Shown: positions 17,389 to 30,539, counted from the first letter of the stretch. The stretch: DNA of 64,000 nt from Pyropia haitanensis (GCA_008729055.1 SDUX01000009.1:628806-692805); one strand, 5' to 3'. Notes: generated by a model not told the origin, from the letters alone. Translations and numbers: made by a program.

Positions 17389-18885
17389 GGCCCCCCCCAC
17401 GCCCAGCCGGCAGCTCCACCGCCTCCCCTTGACTGGGCGCCCCATCGCCTGGCCGCCCCCCCGCCCGGCCGCCGCGCAGCCTGGCCGCCCTCCCGCCCGG
17501 CAGCCCCCTGTCCTGCCCGGCCGCTCGACCCCCGCCCGGCTGCCCCCCCCCCCAGCCACTGGCCGCCACCGCCGTCCCGGGCTGGCTGCTCCCTCTCGCC
17601 GCTGGCCGCCGCCCCTGCGCGACTGGCCACCTGCCCCCCGCGCTTGTTGCCGTACCGTGCCCCCGGCTGGCCGCGGTCTCTCGGCCCAGATTGGTCACAG
17701 TACCTGTCCCCTGGTTGGCCACTGCCCCCCCGAAACGTCCCCGCCCCGCCTGGCTGCTCCCCTCCCCCCGCCCTGCAGCGGCCGTGGACCGGCGGCGGCC
17801 GCAGGGGCCTGGCGGCGGGGGTGGGGGCTGCGACAGCCGTGGTAGGGGTCATAGTGGCGGGGGTGGCAGTACAGGTGCCCGGCCACGGGCGGGGTGCAGC
17901 AGCGGTCATGGGCGAGAGACGACGGAAGGATCGGGGGCGGCAGAGCAGCGGAAGCTGGCGGGGGAAGAGACTGCGGCTCGCGGCGGGTGAGGCGGTGGTT
18001 GCGGCGCGGGTGGCAACTGGTGGCGCGAGGGGCTGCGGCTGCCGCTTGGGCGTGGGGCGGCCGCGACAGGGGGGGTGGGCGGCCGCGGCTGGCTCAGCTC
18101 CTGGGGGGTGTGGGCGGCCGCGGGCGGTCTGGGGGCGTGCCGCCGTTGCGGGGGGGGTAGGCAGGGTAGGGGTGCCCGTCGGGGGGCGGGGGAAGGGTGG
18201 CAGCAGTGGGGTGCAGGTTGCGAACGTGATGGCCCGGGGGAGCGGCCGGCAGGGGTCACCCATGGCAGGCGGTTTGCAGCCGGCGACGGGGTCGGCCGGT
18301 GGCAGAAGGCGGCTGTCTGGCCAGCAACCTGTACGGCTTGAGGTGGTGTGCGGCCGCGGGCAGCCCCGGCAGTGGCTTCAAGGGTGGGGTTGCTGTCGGG
18401 GCGGCAATCGTGCGCGGAGAGTGGGGCAGGCACTGAGTGAAGGACGCCCTTGTTGGCAATCGGGGTGGGTGGTGGCCCCCAGACGTTGTCTGCTGCGTGG
18501 TCGGGGTGAGGTGGTAGCGGGGGTCAGCGACGGGGGTCGGTGCCTGCGTGGGCACTCTCTCGGGCGCTAGTCGTAGGGTTCAGCGACGTTGGAACGTGCG
18601 GCCATCAGCTGGGGCCGTCGCAGGAGGTGGCGATGATAGGGGGTAGGCGTGGGTGGGGCTTCAGAGGTCGGCGGCTCGGACACTCTTGCTCGTCGATGGG
18701 CCTCGGCGGCGGCAGCGGCGGGCCGCACCTTGGCCAAAGCAGCCCCGACGTCCGACGCCGCAGCCGCCCCCCTCCGTGGTCCCATGAGACCGTTCCCCAC
18801 CCGGGCCACCATACCCGCGGCCGCCACTCTCCGCGCCCCCGTCGGAGGCGCGACGTGCTGATGTAATCCCCCCAGCACACCGCCG

Positions 18886-18916
<31 letters not shown>

Positions 18917-18925
18917 CGACGCAGC
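17389..18925. other. GC-rich low-complexity sequence right of Copia-A
   Basis: The first part is a C-rich stretch with many degenerate copies of a Pro/Ala/Trp-coding word (GGCCGCC, CTGGCCGCC). It gives open frames on both strands that look like composition artefacts. A G-rich part follows at about 17,800-18,500. No motif supports a gene here. Confidence 0.35.
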
Positions 18926-19570
18926 TCAATGCCCCCGCCCCCGCGCCGCCCCAAAGTTGCGGGTGACAAGCCAGAGGATGGCACCCCCCAAGGGCACCCG
19001 GCACGGACAACACACGAAGGCGGCCGGCCGCCCAGCCACGGAGCAGCGACTCTCCAAAGACAGGCAGCGCCACGGCTGCTGAGAAGCTGAGGGCGCCGCC
19101 CAGGACGCCCGCGTCGAGGCAGGTGGGCTGGTCGGGCGCTGGCGGCTGGGGCGGCGGCGCCCCCAGCGGCGGCCACCCACACGCTCGCCATTGCGCGCGG
19201 ACACAGCCACCGTCGCGGCCGCGGCCACTGTGGCCGCCGTCGCGACCGGTCGAGCGGGTGCCTGCCAGGCGAGCCGGTGGCGGCAAAGGCCTGGACCATA
19301 CCACCCCCTCCCGCCACCCTCGCCAGCCACTACAGTGACTGGCTTGCCGCGTAGCTCGCCGTCGCCGTCGCGAGGACGTTCTCGACGACCCACGGAGACG
19401 CGAGGCAGTTGGTGGGACACACCCCGCTGGCGGACGTGAAGGGGACGTGGAAGAACGTGCGGCCCCACAGCAAACGCATCCGCCATGTTCACAGCAGCTT
19501 CAGCGAGCACAGCCGCCGCCGTCAGCCGCCGCCATTGCTGCAGCGTGGTAGGTAACCGCTGAGCGACCAC
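18926..19570 (-). other. Fragments of a probable minus-strand gene (membrane-like segments)
   Basis: Several minus-strand stretches have balanced composition and almost only GC-ending codons. One includes FFHVPFTSASGVCPTNCL in a 49-residue ATG-to-stop frame at 19330-19479. Another is a hydrophobic segment around GALSFSAAVALPVFGESLL near 19,080. A third is GAILWLVTRNFGAARG, which ends at a stop at 18926. They lie in different frames, so introns or indels must separate them. I do not recognise the protein, and the gene model is unresolved. Confidence 0.3.
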
Positions 19571-19602
19571 CGCCCGTCAGCGCGCCCGGCCAAAAGCGTC
19601 GC

Positions 19603-20480
19603 TCATCGCGGGGCGGCGCAGAGGCAGGACCCGACGCGCGCCCGGCCGCATCCTACCGCCGCCACTGCCGCCGCGGCCGCTACCGCAACCGATCCCTCCA
19701 TCTCGCGCAGACGCCGCAGCCGCTCGCCCCCCTTCCCCGTTCCCGTGGGCGTAGCCGCGGCAGGGGCGGCCCCCGACGCGCTGCCATCAGACGACCACTT
19801 GCGCCGCGGCGTGGCCGCGGGGCCCCCGCCGGCGGTGGGCGCCGCCGCGACGGCGCCGTCGGGGAGCGGCGGCCAGGACCCCCCCAGGGCCGACCAAGCG
19901 GCTGACACCAGGCGTGTGCGCGGGGCGGCGGCGGCACGGCGGCGCTGCGTACTGGTGCAATGCGGCGTCGACGGCAGCAGCGAGCTCTGTAGCGGCCGCC
20001 GCCGACCCCGTTGCCGCCACCGCGGTCGATCCCGTTGCCACCGACAAGGGCGCACATTGGGGTTCCGAAGAGGACGTGGGAAGAGACTGGGCTCGCGGTC
20101 TGCGCCCCAGTGGACGCGCCACCGCCCACGGCCAGCGCGTCGACAAAAGGCAAGCACTTACGCAGGTGCACACTCATGTTCACCTGGAGGCAGCCAGGTA
20201 CACGTCTTGGAGGTCGTGAAAAGCGTCATGAGACATCCCCACATCAGCAGCGAGCGCCGCTCGCTGCCACTCACTCCATCCGCTCGCACTGGGGCTGTTG
20301 TCGCTGACCGCGCAGCGCATCACGCGGAGCATGAACTGGTCTAGCTTCCGCAGATCCATACGGTTGATGTCGTGCCCCTGGCACTTGGGCTTTTCGCTCC
20401 ACTGTTCCTTGAACGCCACAGGGACTCCCTTCTCGAAGAAGAGAGGTGAGGATTGCAGACGGGCCTGGTTGTGTCTTCCG
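19603..20480 (-). other. Probable exons of an unrecognised minus-strand gene
   Basis: A minus-strand frame from about 20480 to 20180 has the mixed composition of real protein, containing FFEKGVPVAFKEQWSEKP, GHDINRMDLRKLDQFMLRV and SHDAFHDLQDVYLAAS. It lacks an initiating ATG, so an earlier exon is likely. It meets a possible donor CAG/GTGAAC at about 20184. A second frame beginning there (MSVHLRKCLPFVDALAVGG) and a third further down (ending at 19603) also look coding. Exon joins cannot be settled by eye. The family is unknown. Confidence 0.35.
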
Positions 20481-21172
20481 AAGCGCTCCGTCAGGCGTCA
20501 TCAGCCGGGGCAATGGAGAGGGATTGTCGGCCGCTCGGGGACGGCCTTCGTGGTCCCCGCGAGGACTGTGACTAAAACACAACTATACTTGACTACCAAT
20601 TGGATGCTTCTTAGTAGGGAACCCATCACCTGCGCTCAATATACTTTACCGTATTTATCAACCTTTCAAAGTGTGAGGATCAGCCTCTAATCCACTCGGT
20701 TGGGGCCGCGGCCGCCGCGGCGCGTGCGACCACTTGAAGGAAAATCAAGGTTTCTTCAAGCGCATCCGGCTTGAAGAGCGCTTGTCGTGGATCCCGGTTG
20801 TTGCACCACGACGCAGCCCCCTGCCGCCATCCACCTCCCCGAGTGCCGGCGGGGGTGCCGCCCGTCGCGGGGTCCCCGCCCCTGCCGGCTCGGTCGCTAT
20901 CCTTGGCGGCGCGGGCCGGCCGTCGAGCAGCGCGGCGGCGGCCGTGACGGTGACGGCGGCGGCGGCGGCGCACCGCCCGTGGCCCGGCCGGCGGCGTCCG
21001 TCGGTGGTGGAGAGTGGGCGGGGTAGCGGCACCTTTCGTCGCGGCGGCATGGGGCGGCCACGCGCTCCCACGCCCCGCCGGGCCATCCACGCCGTCGGGG
21101 GGTGGCGCGGGGCGCCCCCGTCGGCGGGCGGCGTCCCCTTAGTGTGGGGGGGTCCCCGCCGCTGGCCGCCGC
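20481..21172. other. Intergenic and GC-rich sequence, no gene assigned
   Basis: Positions 20,550-20,750 are less GC-rich and carry no convincing ORF. The rest is GC-rich with open frames on both strands and no motif. Confidence 0.35.
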
Positions 21173-22928
21173 TCACATCTGATCAGCTACCCACGCTTCG
21201 TCGGCCATGTCCGTCTCTCCAGGCCCCTCCCCCTGCCCCGCGCTGTCCCCGGCCGCTGGCAGTGGCGGCGGCGAATCGCCCCCCGCTGCCGCCCCCCCCC
21301 CCTCGCCCCGTCCTACCACCGCCTTGGCGGCGCGGGCTGCTGCGAGCCGCTCCTGTAGCATCTCCGCGAGGGCGTCCAATTTGGCGGGCGGCAGCGTCAG
21401 GTCCCACTCGCCGAGCGGCTCTGGCGGCGGCGGCCGCACCCGGGGGTTCGCCGAGAATGGCGGCAGCGGCGGCGACGGTGTCGCGCGGCCGGCGGCGGAG
21501 CAGTTTCCCCCTCCGCCCCCCTTCCCCGTCATCTGTTTGTCCCCCACCCGTCCAGCCTGCCTGGCCGTCACGCCCGACCCCCCCTCCAGGACAGCCGGCA
21601 CCCCTCCCGGCTCGACGAGCACCGCCTCGTACGACACCGCCCCCAGCAGCGCGGCCACGTTGGAATAGTACCGCACTGGCGCGGCGCCGGTGCCGAGCTC
21701 CACCACCGCCGCCCCGCGACGCAGGCCGAGCGCCGCGGCCAGGCCGGCGCCGTGCACGCCAGCCAGCACCCCACACTCGGCCGCGACGGCGCGCAGCTGC
21801 CCCGCCACGCTCGTCGCGTGCCGCCGGCCGGCCGTGGCCGCCGCGGCAACGCCCCGCCCGCTGCCGCCGTCGCCGTCGCCGCCGCCGCCGTCGCCGCTGG
21901 GGGGGGCGCCGCTGCTCCCTGCACCCCCCGACGACGGCGGTGGGGCGGCCGCGGCACCCAGCGAGGCACCGTCCCACGCAGACACCCCGTGCGACGCGCC
22001 GGCGGCAGTCGCCGGCACGGCCGCCGCGGACGCGGCGGCCGACGCGACGGCCGCGGCGGCAACCTCGGCGGGCGTGGCCGGCCGCGGCGTCGGCGTGCCG
22101 ACAATGCCCAGTGCGGGGGCAATGTACAGCGCCGCGCCGAGGCGCTGGAGCAGCCGCAGCAGCACGGCTGGCGCGAGGTTCCGCTGGGGGGCCCGCCGCG
22201 GCGCCGTGTCGGGGCCCCGGTCTTGGCGGCTGGCCCAGCAAACGTGGGCGCCGCCGCCGCCGCCGTCGCCGCCGCCGCCGTCGCCGCCGCTGTGGCCGCC
22301 GCTGCCGTCGTCGACGCTGGCTGAACCGGCGGGCCACCCCGCCGCGGCGGTCGCGGGGGCACCCGCCAGCAGGTCGTTGCGGTAGGCCTCGAGGAGGGAG
22401 CCGACGCAGGCGCCGCCATCAGCGGCGTCGGTGGAGCCGATGGTGTCGGCCAAGATGGGGTCCCACGCCAGGTCCCACATCAGGCCCAGCGTCCATGGCA
22501 CCACCACCCGGTCCAGCCGGATGGCGGCCGCAGTGGCCGTGTCGTTGCCGGGCAGCGTGCCGGCGGCCGCGGCGACGAGGCGCGCCACCGCCGCCACGGC
22601 GGCGTCCACCTCGGCTGCCGACGCCGCCACCGCCGCCGCCGCGTCGCGTGCACCACCGACGCCCGGCGGCACCTCTTGAGGCCGGCGCGGCAAGCGGACG
22701 ACCACCAGCGGCGCCCGCAGCGCGTCGGCCACCGCCTGCAGGTGCACGCCCGTGAGGCCTGGCAGCCGCACCGCCGCGGCGGGCGTCACCTCAAACGCGG
22801 TCGTGTCTGCGGGCAGCGCCGCGTCGGACCACGCCGTCCGCCCCAACAGCAGCACCACCGTCGGCCGCGGTACGTTGGCCGCGGTGGTGGCGGCGGCCGC
22901 AGCAGCCGCGGCGGCTTTGGCGGTTGCA

Positions 22929-22959
<31 letters not shown>

Positions 22960-23741
22960 CGGTGGCGGCGGCGGCGGCGGCGGCGGCAGCGGCGTCCACG
23001 TTGGGAGGCGGCACGCCGGCGGGCCCGTCGACACGCCCCAACGCGGCGGCCGCGTCGGCCGCCGCGGCGGCCGCGGCGGCCGCGACGGCGGCGGCCGCCC
23101 ACGGCGGCGGCGGCAGCGGTGACGGCAGCGGCACGCGCACCGTCGACGCGGTGACACCCGCCCACACGCGGTAGAGGGCGGCGTGCACGTGCCACAGGTT
23201 GCCCGAGCCAACGTTGAGCAGGTCCCCCCAGAGGGGGTCATCCAGGAGGACCCCGACGGGCAGGGGCGGGGCGGCCGCCCCGCCGCCCCCACCTCGCCCG
23301 CCGCCGTCCTCACCCCCCAGGAGGCGCACGACCAGCGGCGGCACCGTGTCCCCGCCGCGCGCCATGGCGGCCGCCCGGGCGGCCGCCACCATCCCCCGCT
23401 CGAGTTGCACGTCCCACGGCTCGTCCGCGGTGCGCACCGCAACGGACGGCAAGCGCGCACCAGCCGCGGCGGCCGGCCGGTCGGGACGGGCGACCCGCGC
23501 CCCCCGCCGGTAGACGGTCATGGCGCTGTTGTCGAGCGCGTGCGGCGCGCCCGACCCGTCGTGCGCCCACGTCTCAACGTCCAGCCCCGTGGCCGCGTCA
23601 TGGACGACCGACGTGGCCATGCGGGGGCCACCGAGGAAGCCCGCCCAGCCCCACACGCCACACCCGCCGCCCGCCGACGCGGCCGTTGCCGCCGCCGCCG
23701 CCGCGGTGGCCGCGGCGGTCACCGCCGCCGCCGCAGTGGCG

Positions 23742-23786
<45 letters not shown>

Positions 23787-23804
23787 TCGGGCACGGCCGT
23801 CGCG

Positions 23805-23840
<36 letters not shown>

Positions 23841-24073
23841 GTCACCGCCGCCGCCGCCGCCGCCGCCGCCGCTACCGCCGCCGCCACCGCCGCCGCGGCG
23901 CACCGCCGCGCGTCACCCACCCGCCGACGACGTGCGCGCACGGCGTTGATGGCGGCGGCGGCGGCGGCGGCGGGCAGAGTGGTAGCGGTAGCCGACGCGG
24001 TGCACCGGCGGTGGCGCCAAAGGGGGCGGGGGGGGGGGGGGCGCCGTGCGGCGGCCGCGGGGGGTGCCGCCAT
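21173..24073 (-). CDS. GT61-like (DUF563) glycosyltransferase with poly-Ala insertions
   Basis: The proposed start at 24073 has a strong initiation context and gives 966 residues; the same frame remains open further upstream to 25669, so the start is uncertain. Conserved features are NLWHVHAALYRVW (N292 onward), like the N-x2-H motif of the family, an Arg-rich block near 605-630, and the diagnostic GVHGAGLAAAL (HGAGL at 774-778) followed by GAAVVEL. GT61 and EOGT-like enzymes act in the Golgi or ER, transferring sugars to glycans or proteins. Long Ala and Gly runs encoded by GCC/GCG repeats interrupt the domain, which makes it longer than usual. Catalytic activity cannot be judged. Confidence 0.6.
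22920..22995. repeat. GCG trinucleotide repeat within the GT61-like gene
   Basis: A nearly pure run of GGC/GCG triplets encodes poly-Ala on the minus strand of the glycosyltransferase frame. Being triplet-based it keeps the frame open. Confidence 0.8.
23690..23905. repeat. Long GCC trinucleotide repeat tract
   Basis: About 200 bp consist mainly of GCC triplets with few interruptions, encoding poly-Ala on the minus strand near the N-terminus of the glycosyltransferase frame. All six frames remain open here, which explains the many false ORFs around it. Confidence 0.85.
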
Positions 24074-25326
24074 GGCGGCCAGAGTGGCAGGGAGCGAGGG
24101 GGGAAGCGGGCGACGGAGGGCGGCGGCGTCGCCGTCGTTGGGGGAGGAGGTGGGGTGGTGCGATGGACAAGAGTGGGCGACGGTGGTGGGTGGAGGGATG
24201 GGGGGAGGGGCGCGCGGGGGGGGAACGCAGCGACCGCCACATGCACGCAGGGTGAGCAGTGGGGGTAAAGGGGGGGGGGGGAAGGGCGCGCCGCCGTAGC
24301 CGCCACGGCACCAAAGAGGCCAGCCGGCGACGGGCGGGGCCTTTTGAGGGCGGAAACCGAGACGGCAGCGGCGGCCGACGGGCGGGCGGCCGCCACCGCA
24401 CCGCCGGCAACGTCTCGGCGCTCCCGTCCCCCCCCCCCCCCCCCCCCCCTCCCCCTCTACGCCCTTGACGCACACCCTACGGTCGCGTTGGACGCTGCTC
24501 GTGGCGGCCAGCGGGCGTGCGTCGGGGCCGGCAGCCGCGGCGCCGCCCGCCCTCCCCGTCCCCCCCCCCCCCCCCCGCGGCACGGACCAAATCCGCACCC
24601 TCCCCCCCCCCCCCCCCCCCTCCCCCCCCCCCGCCCCCCCCAAAGCGCCCCGTCCGCGACGGCCGTGACGACCGCCCCCACGCGGCGGTGGTGCTCCCGC
24701 CACGACGGTGGCGGCCGTCCACCGCGCCACTGCCGCCGCCGCCGCGGCGGCGGTGCCGCCGCCGCCGCCGCGGCGGCCACCGTCGGTGGCGGGGGGGAGC
24801 GGCAGTGGAATTCGCGCCGTCGGCGGCGGCGCGGCGGGGGGCGAAGGGGGGGCCCGATGCCGCGCGCGTCGCCCGCCAATGGGGGCCCCCCGGGCCGCCG
24901 CGGCCTTCCCCCCCACAAATAGGCCGCGCCGGCCGCCACCGTGGGGGCGGTCGCGGCCACACCGCCGCGGCCGCCGCGGCGGCCGCCGCCGCCGGCAGCC
25001 GCGGTTGCCGCCGCCGCCACCGCGGGCGGCCGCCGCCGGCCGCCGCCGCTGCTCGCTGCGCGCCGCCCCCCGCCGGCCGTCCCCCCCCCCGCGTGCGCCG
25101 CCGGCCGCCCCGGCCCCCCCGTCGCCGCCGCCGGCCGCCGTCGCTGCTAGCCGCCGACCGCCGCCGCCGGCGCCTGTCCCCCCCCCCCCGCCGCGGTCGC
25201 CGGCGTGCCGCCACACCGCCGCACGCGGCCACCGCCGCGGCCGCCGCCCGCAGGGCCGCCGCCGCTGCCGCCGCCCGCGGGCCGCCGCCACCGCCCGCGG
25301 CCGGCCGCCACCGCTGCCGACTGCCG

Positions 25327-25363
<37 letters not shown>

Positions 25364-25611
25364 GCCGCCCTGGCCGCGGGTCTGTGCCGCCGCCGCCGGC
25401 CGGTCGCCGCTCTGGCCGGCCGGCCAGAGCGGCAGCTGCTGCCCATCACCGCCCGCAGGCTGCCGTCGGCTGCTCGCTGCCGCCGCGTGCCGGCTGCCGC
25501 CGCTCGCGGGCTGCTGCCGGCGGCTGGCTGGCCGGCCGGCGGCCAACCGGCTGCCGCCCCGCCAGCGCCCTCGCCACTCCCGCGGGCGCCTGCCGCAGGC
25601 ACCCCCGCTGC

Positions 25612-25648
<37 letters not shown>

Positions 25649-26514
25649 GCCTGCTTTGCCAGCCACCACCCCCGCTGGCAGCCGCCGTCTGCCCCCACCC
25701 CCGCCGCCGCTGCCCCCGCTTGCTCCCCCGCCCCCGCCCCGTGCAGCTACCCCGCGAGGCGGCCTCTTCCCCGGCCGCAGCCCCCATCGCCGGGGCGGGC
25801 GGCGGACCCCAGCCGTCGCCGCCGCTGCCGCCGCGGGAGGCTCGCCGCCGCCCCCCCCCCGCCGCTACTGACCGCTGCTCTCGCCGCCTCCGCGGCGGCC
25901 GCCGTAGCTGTGGGCGGCCGCGCGCGCCCAGACCGCCGCCCCAAACTTTCCGCCGTCGCTGCTGGCAGCCCGCTTCCGCCCGCCCGCTGCGGGGCGCCGC
26001 CCTCGCTGCAGGCGCAGCGGTGGCGGCCGGCGGCGGCCGCAGTCGCCCACGAGGGCAGCGGCGGCAAGGGAGCTGCGGCGGCGGCCGCCGCCACGACCGC
26101 GACTGCAGCCGCAGGGGGATGGCGGTGGCGGGCGGTAGCGGACGCTCCCGCGGCAGTCAGAGCGACCGCTTGGGGGGGCGGGCGGCGGCGGCCGGTGCCG
26201 CCGCGGCGGGGGGCCAAGGCGCCGGCGGCGGCCGCCAGCGCGGCGACGGGGGCACCAGCGGCGGCGGTGGCGGGCGGCGGCGGCGGCGGCGGCAGCGGGG
26301 GCATTGGTGGCCAGCGGCGGCGGCGGTGGCAGGCGCGGGGGTGGCGCAAGTCGCGGCGGCGGTCCGCAGTGACAGCAGCGGCGGCAGCTGCAGCCGGGGC
26401 GGCAGTCACACACGGCAGGGGTGGCGGCGGCAAAGGCGCCGGCGCGGGCGGCAGCCGGCCGGCCGCCGGCCCAGCAGCCGGCCGGCGGCGGCAGCCCGCG
26501 GGCGGCGGCCAGCC

Positions 26515-26555
<41 letters not shown>

Positions 26556-26801
26556 CAGGGAGGCGGCCGCCCGGTGGCGGCGGTAGCCGACGGCGGCGGT
26601 AGCTAGCGGCGGCGGCGGCGGCCAGCGGCCGGAGCGGCGGCCGCCCGGCGGGGGCGGTAGCCCCCAGCCAGGGCGGAGGCCGGCCGCGGCGGCGGCGGCG
26701 GCAGCGGCAGCCGCGGCTGCAGCCAGCCGGCGGTGGCGGCCGCGGCGGCGGCGGGAGTGACGGCCAGGGCAGCAGACGGCTGGTGTAGGTGGCGCCGGGA
26801 C

Positions 26802-26832
<31 letters not shown>

Positions 26833-29800
26833 CAGGGGCGGAGCCGGCAGGCGGGCGCCGTACGGGCAGCCGGCAGCCGATGGCGGGGCGGGACGGGCAA
26901 CAGCCGGCAGCTGCGGTGGCGGGGGTGGTGGCGGCAGGCGGCGACGGCAGCCCGCAGCGGCGGTGGCGGCGGCGGCGGCGGGGGCGGCCGCAGCAGGATG
27001 AGGCAGGCGTCGGCGGCGGTGGGGGTGGCGGCGGCCAGGGTGCCGGGGAGGCTGGGGGGGGCGAGGGGAAGCCGCACGGCGCCGTGGCCGGGCGCGCGTC
27101 CATGCGCGGCCGCGGCAGAACCGCAGCGCGGCGGGCCGGGGGGGGGGAGGACCGTCACGCGGCGGGGCGGGGGGGGGGGGGAGCGTGCCTCAGCGGATGG
27201 CGACGCTCTTGGGCAGTCGTATCGTCTTCCGCGGTTCCGTCGGACGTCTGAAGCTCGGGACGTGTCGTTTGTCACGATTGGGCCGAGTTTCTCGCCCCCA
27301 TGAGGACTGCCATGCGGATTTAACTTGAGTTGGAATGTAGTGAGACGTTCCTCAAAATATGTGTTACTCGACGTGAATGGCGATCCGCCCTCTTCCCCCT
27401 CGGTCCGGTTGATCCCCCCCAATTTGGGCGGATTTTGGGTCCACCCCCCCAGACAGCCTCACAGCGCCAGGTCCGTCGCGGTGACACCCAGCTCCCTGCG
27501 TGGCCGCCACCGCCTGCCCCCCACCCCTCCTCCGCGCCCGTCCACGGCGCGCGCGCTGTGCGCCAGCGTCGGGCAACCGCGGCCGCCCGTCGCGCCGGCA
27601 CGACCGCCGACCGTTCCGGATCGGGACGCCTGACCCCACAGCGGCGGCCCCCCCCTGTCCCCTTGGCCATCCACCCGCCCCCCTGCCACGGAGTGTCGCC
27701 GGGACGAGCGGCGGCCAGGACGTGCGGCGGCAGCTACGGCTCGTCGGCGGGCAACGGCGGCTCCCCACGAGGGAGGCGGCGCACGGGGGGGGGGGGGGGG
27801 GGGGGGGGGGCTGTCGCCAGCGTCGGGGAGATGGGTGACCATGCTCCGCACCTCCCCTCCCCCCCACCCACCACGCCCCACACCGGCCCGCGCAGCTTCC
27901 ACATGCGCACGCCATCCCGTCCGCACCGCCCAAACGCGCGGGCCAGCCAGCCGTCACGCAGGCGGCACGACTGCGCACAGGGGTGCGGCGGGCGCGCGCC
28001 ACCGGGGTCTGCCGGCCTGTTGCGCCCGCCGCCGCGCCGCGCGCCGCCGTGTGGTGGGGCGTCGGCGGGAGGAGGCAAGGGCCGGTCCCCCTCCTGCGGC
28101 GCGCCCCTTGCGGTGTGCACGCGCCTGCCTGGCTGAAGCACGGCTGGAGGGGGGGTGGGAGGAGGAGGTGTAGGGACGGCAGTGGAGCACCACCCCTCGA
28201 CTCGACACCCCCCCCCCCCCCCCCCTTCTGCCTGTGGTCATTCTGTCAGCGCTCGTTTCCGCATCGGGCGCTGACCAGACTACCACCCTCTGCAGGGGAG
28301 ACAGGAATGAAGGCCAAAGTCATCTCACAGAACGGTGCTGCCTGGCGCACTCGTGCCCATTTCCTCTCTCTGCCTCACGATGGCGGGGGTGGGTGCCCAG
28401 CGAGGCGCTCCCCAACCACCCCCCACCCCACACGGGCCGCTGGGTCCACGAGCACCCGCCGCCACCCCACCACCGCCGCCGGCGGCCAGTCCCACCCACA
28501 CCCACACGCGTGGCAGCGCCTGGCGGCCCGCACCTGCGGCAGCTGACGGGCGGGGCGGCGGCGACAGCGCAGCGTCGACGGTGGCGGGGGGGGGGCGTCG
28601 ACCCGCGTCGGCGGCGGCGGCGGCGGCGGCCGCCGCCGCCAGCGGCCGCCAGCGGCTGGCGGCCAGCGGCCGGCGGCAACGGCGGCGGCGCGCGGGTAGG
28701 CGGCGGCGGCCGCGCCTTCCACAGGGGGCTGCCGGCGCCGCTCGGGCGGGGCGGCGTCGAGCAAACGACGGCCGGTCCCGGCGCCGCGTGGTGGTTCCGG
28801 CACCCCCCCCCCCCCCCGCAACGCCACACCGCCGCCGCCGCGTCCCGGCTGCCACCCACCCACTCACCCACCCACGTGTGCGGGCCCCTCCCCCCCCCGC
28901 CCCCCCCCCCCCCCGCCTCGGTCCGTCGTCGCTGTGCTGCCGTCCGCGCCCCGGCACGCGCGCGACAGGGGTGCGGGTGAGGGGGCCCCCTCCCCCGTTC
29001 CCGGCGCGGGAGCTCCCCCCCCCCCCCCCTCACACGAGCCTTACGGCGGCCACCCTCGGCCGAGCGCCAGCCGAGGCGCGCGCGCGTCGGGGGCACGACC
29101 CCTCCCCCCCACACGCCGCCCGACCCCTGCTTTCGTTCCGTTCTCGTGTGTGCCCGATTAGCGACACCCACGGCACGGGCACCCCCCCCCCCCACCTGGA
29201 GGACGGCAGCCGCCCTCGAGAGCCGCGGCACGCGACGCGCGGCGCAGCCGCCGCGGGGTGCGCCTGCCGTCCCCCCGCGCGCCGGCCGCCCCATCGGCCC
29301 AGCCAGGCCGCCCACCCACCCGCCTCGGCGACTCACCCCCCCCCCTGGGCGCCCACCGCCGGCGGCGGCCAACCGCTGCGCAACGGAGCGCATCCAGCCG
29401 CGCCCGCAACAGCCCCGTGGAGCACCGCCGCGTCGGGCCGGCGTCGCAGCGGGGGGGGCGTGGGGGGGTAGGGGGGGTGTGGCTGGTTGGGGCCCCCAAC
29501 GCGGGGCCCCACCCACCCACCCACCCACCGCGGCGGGCACCCACGTGCGCCGGGCCACCCGGCCGCGCCGCACGCGGCACACACCGCCCGCCGCCGCCGG
29601 CCGCACCGCCGTCGACGCGGCGCGGCGGCGGCCGCGGCCGGGACGGGTTGGCGGGCGGGCGCCAGCTGGCGGCCCACCCCCCCTTCCCCCCTCCGCCCCC
29701 TCCACGCAACCCCCCCCCCCCCCCCCCCCCCCGCGTCACGCCGGCGTCGTACGACGAGCGCGCACGCCGCGGCGGGCGTTTCCCGTTTGGCCGTCTCCGC

Positions 29801-30493
29801 CGCGTGGCGGGCGGCGGGCGGCCGTCGCGGGGCGCGCACGCCGCGGCGCGGCGCGACCGCCGCGCCGCCTCCCCCCCCCCCTTCCGTCCACCCACACCCC
29901 ACCCACCCCACCCACCCCACCCACGCCGCCACCCTCCGCCGCCTTTGCCACACCCCCTTCCGCCCCGACCACCCCGCCCCCAACGTCCCAGAGCAACTAC
30001 CCACCCCCGCTCCGGTCACCACCACCCCGCTACCCGTTTCCGTCGGTTTGCGCTTCCCGCCCCCACCCCCGGCCCGACCTCGCGCACCCCACCGCCGTTT
30101 ACCGGCACCGGCACCGCCGGGGCGCCGCGTCAAGGGAGGTGAGGGGGGGAGGAGGGGGGGCGGGGGGGGGACGCGGCCCGCGGATCCCCCCCGCTCCCTG
30201 CCCTCCACGGGCGTGGGGGCCCCCGGCGGCGGCGGCAGCGACGGGCGGCGGGCGTGGCACACCACCCCGGTCCGCCTGGGTGGCTAGCCACGCGCCAGCG
30301 TCGGACGCGGTAAGGGGTGGTGGGAAGGGGTGTCTCGCTCGCCACCGCGCGTCGCCCAAAGCGGAAACGCCGGTTGCCCACGTGGGGGGAGGGGGGGGGG
30401 CGCCTGCCGGCCGCGTCCGTCCCGTTGCGGCGCACCACCCCCAAGCGGAAGAGGCAGCGGACGGAGGCGCGTGGGTGGCGGCGCACGGCGGCA

Positions 30494-30539
<46 letters not shown>

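Noticed and set aside
17290..18570. 426-codon plus-strand ORF running out of the Copia-A LTR
   Set aside because: It begins inside the LTR and continues through C-rich repeats; there is no motif or plausible start.
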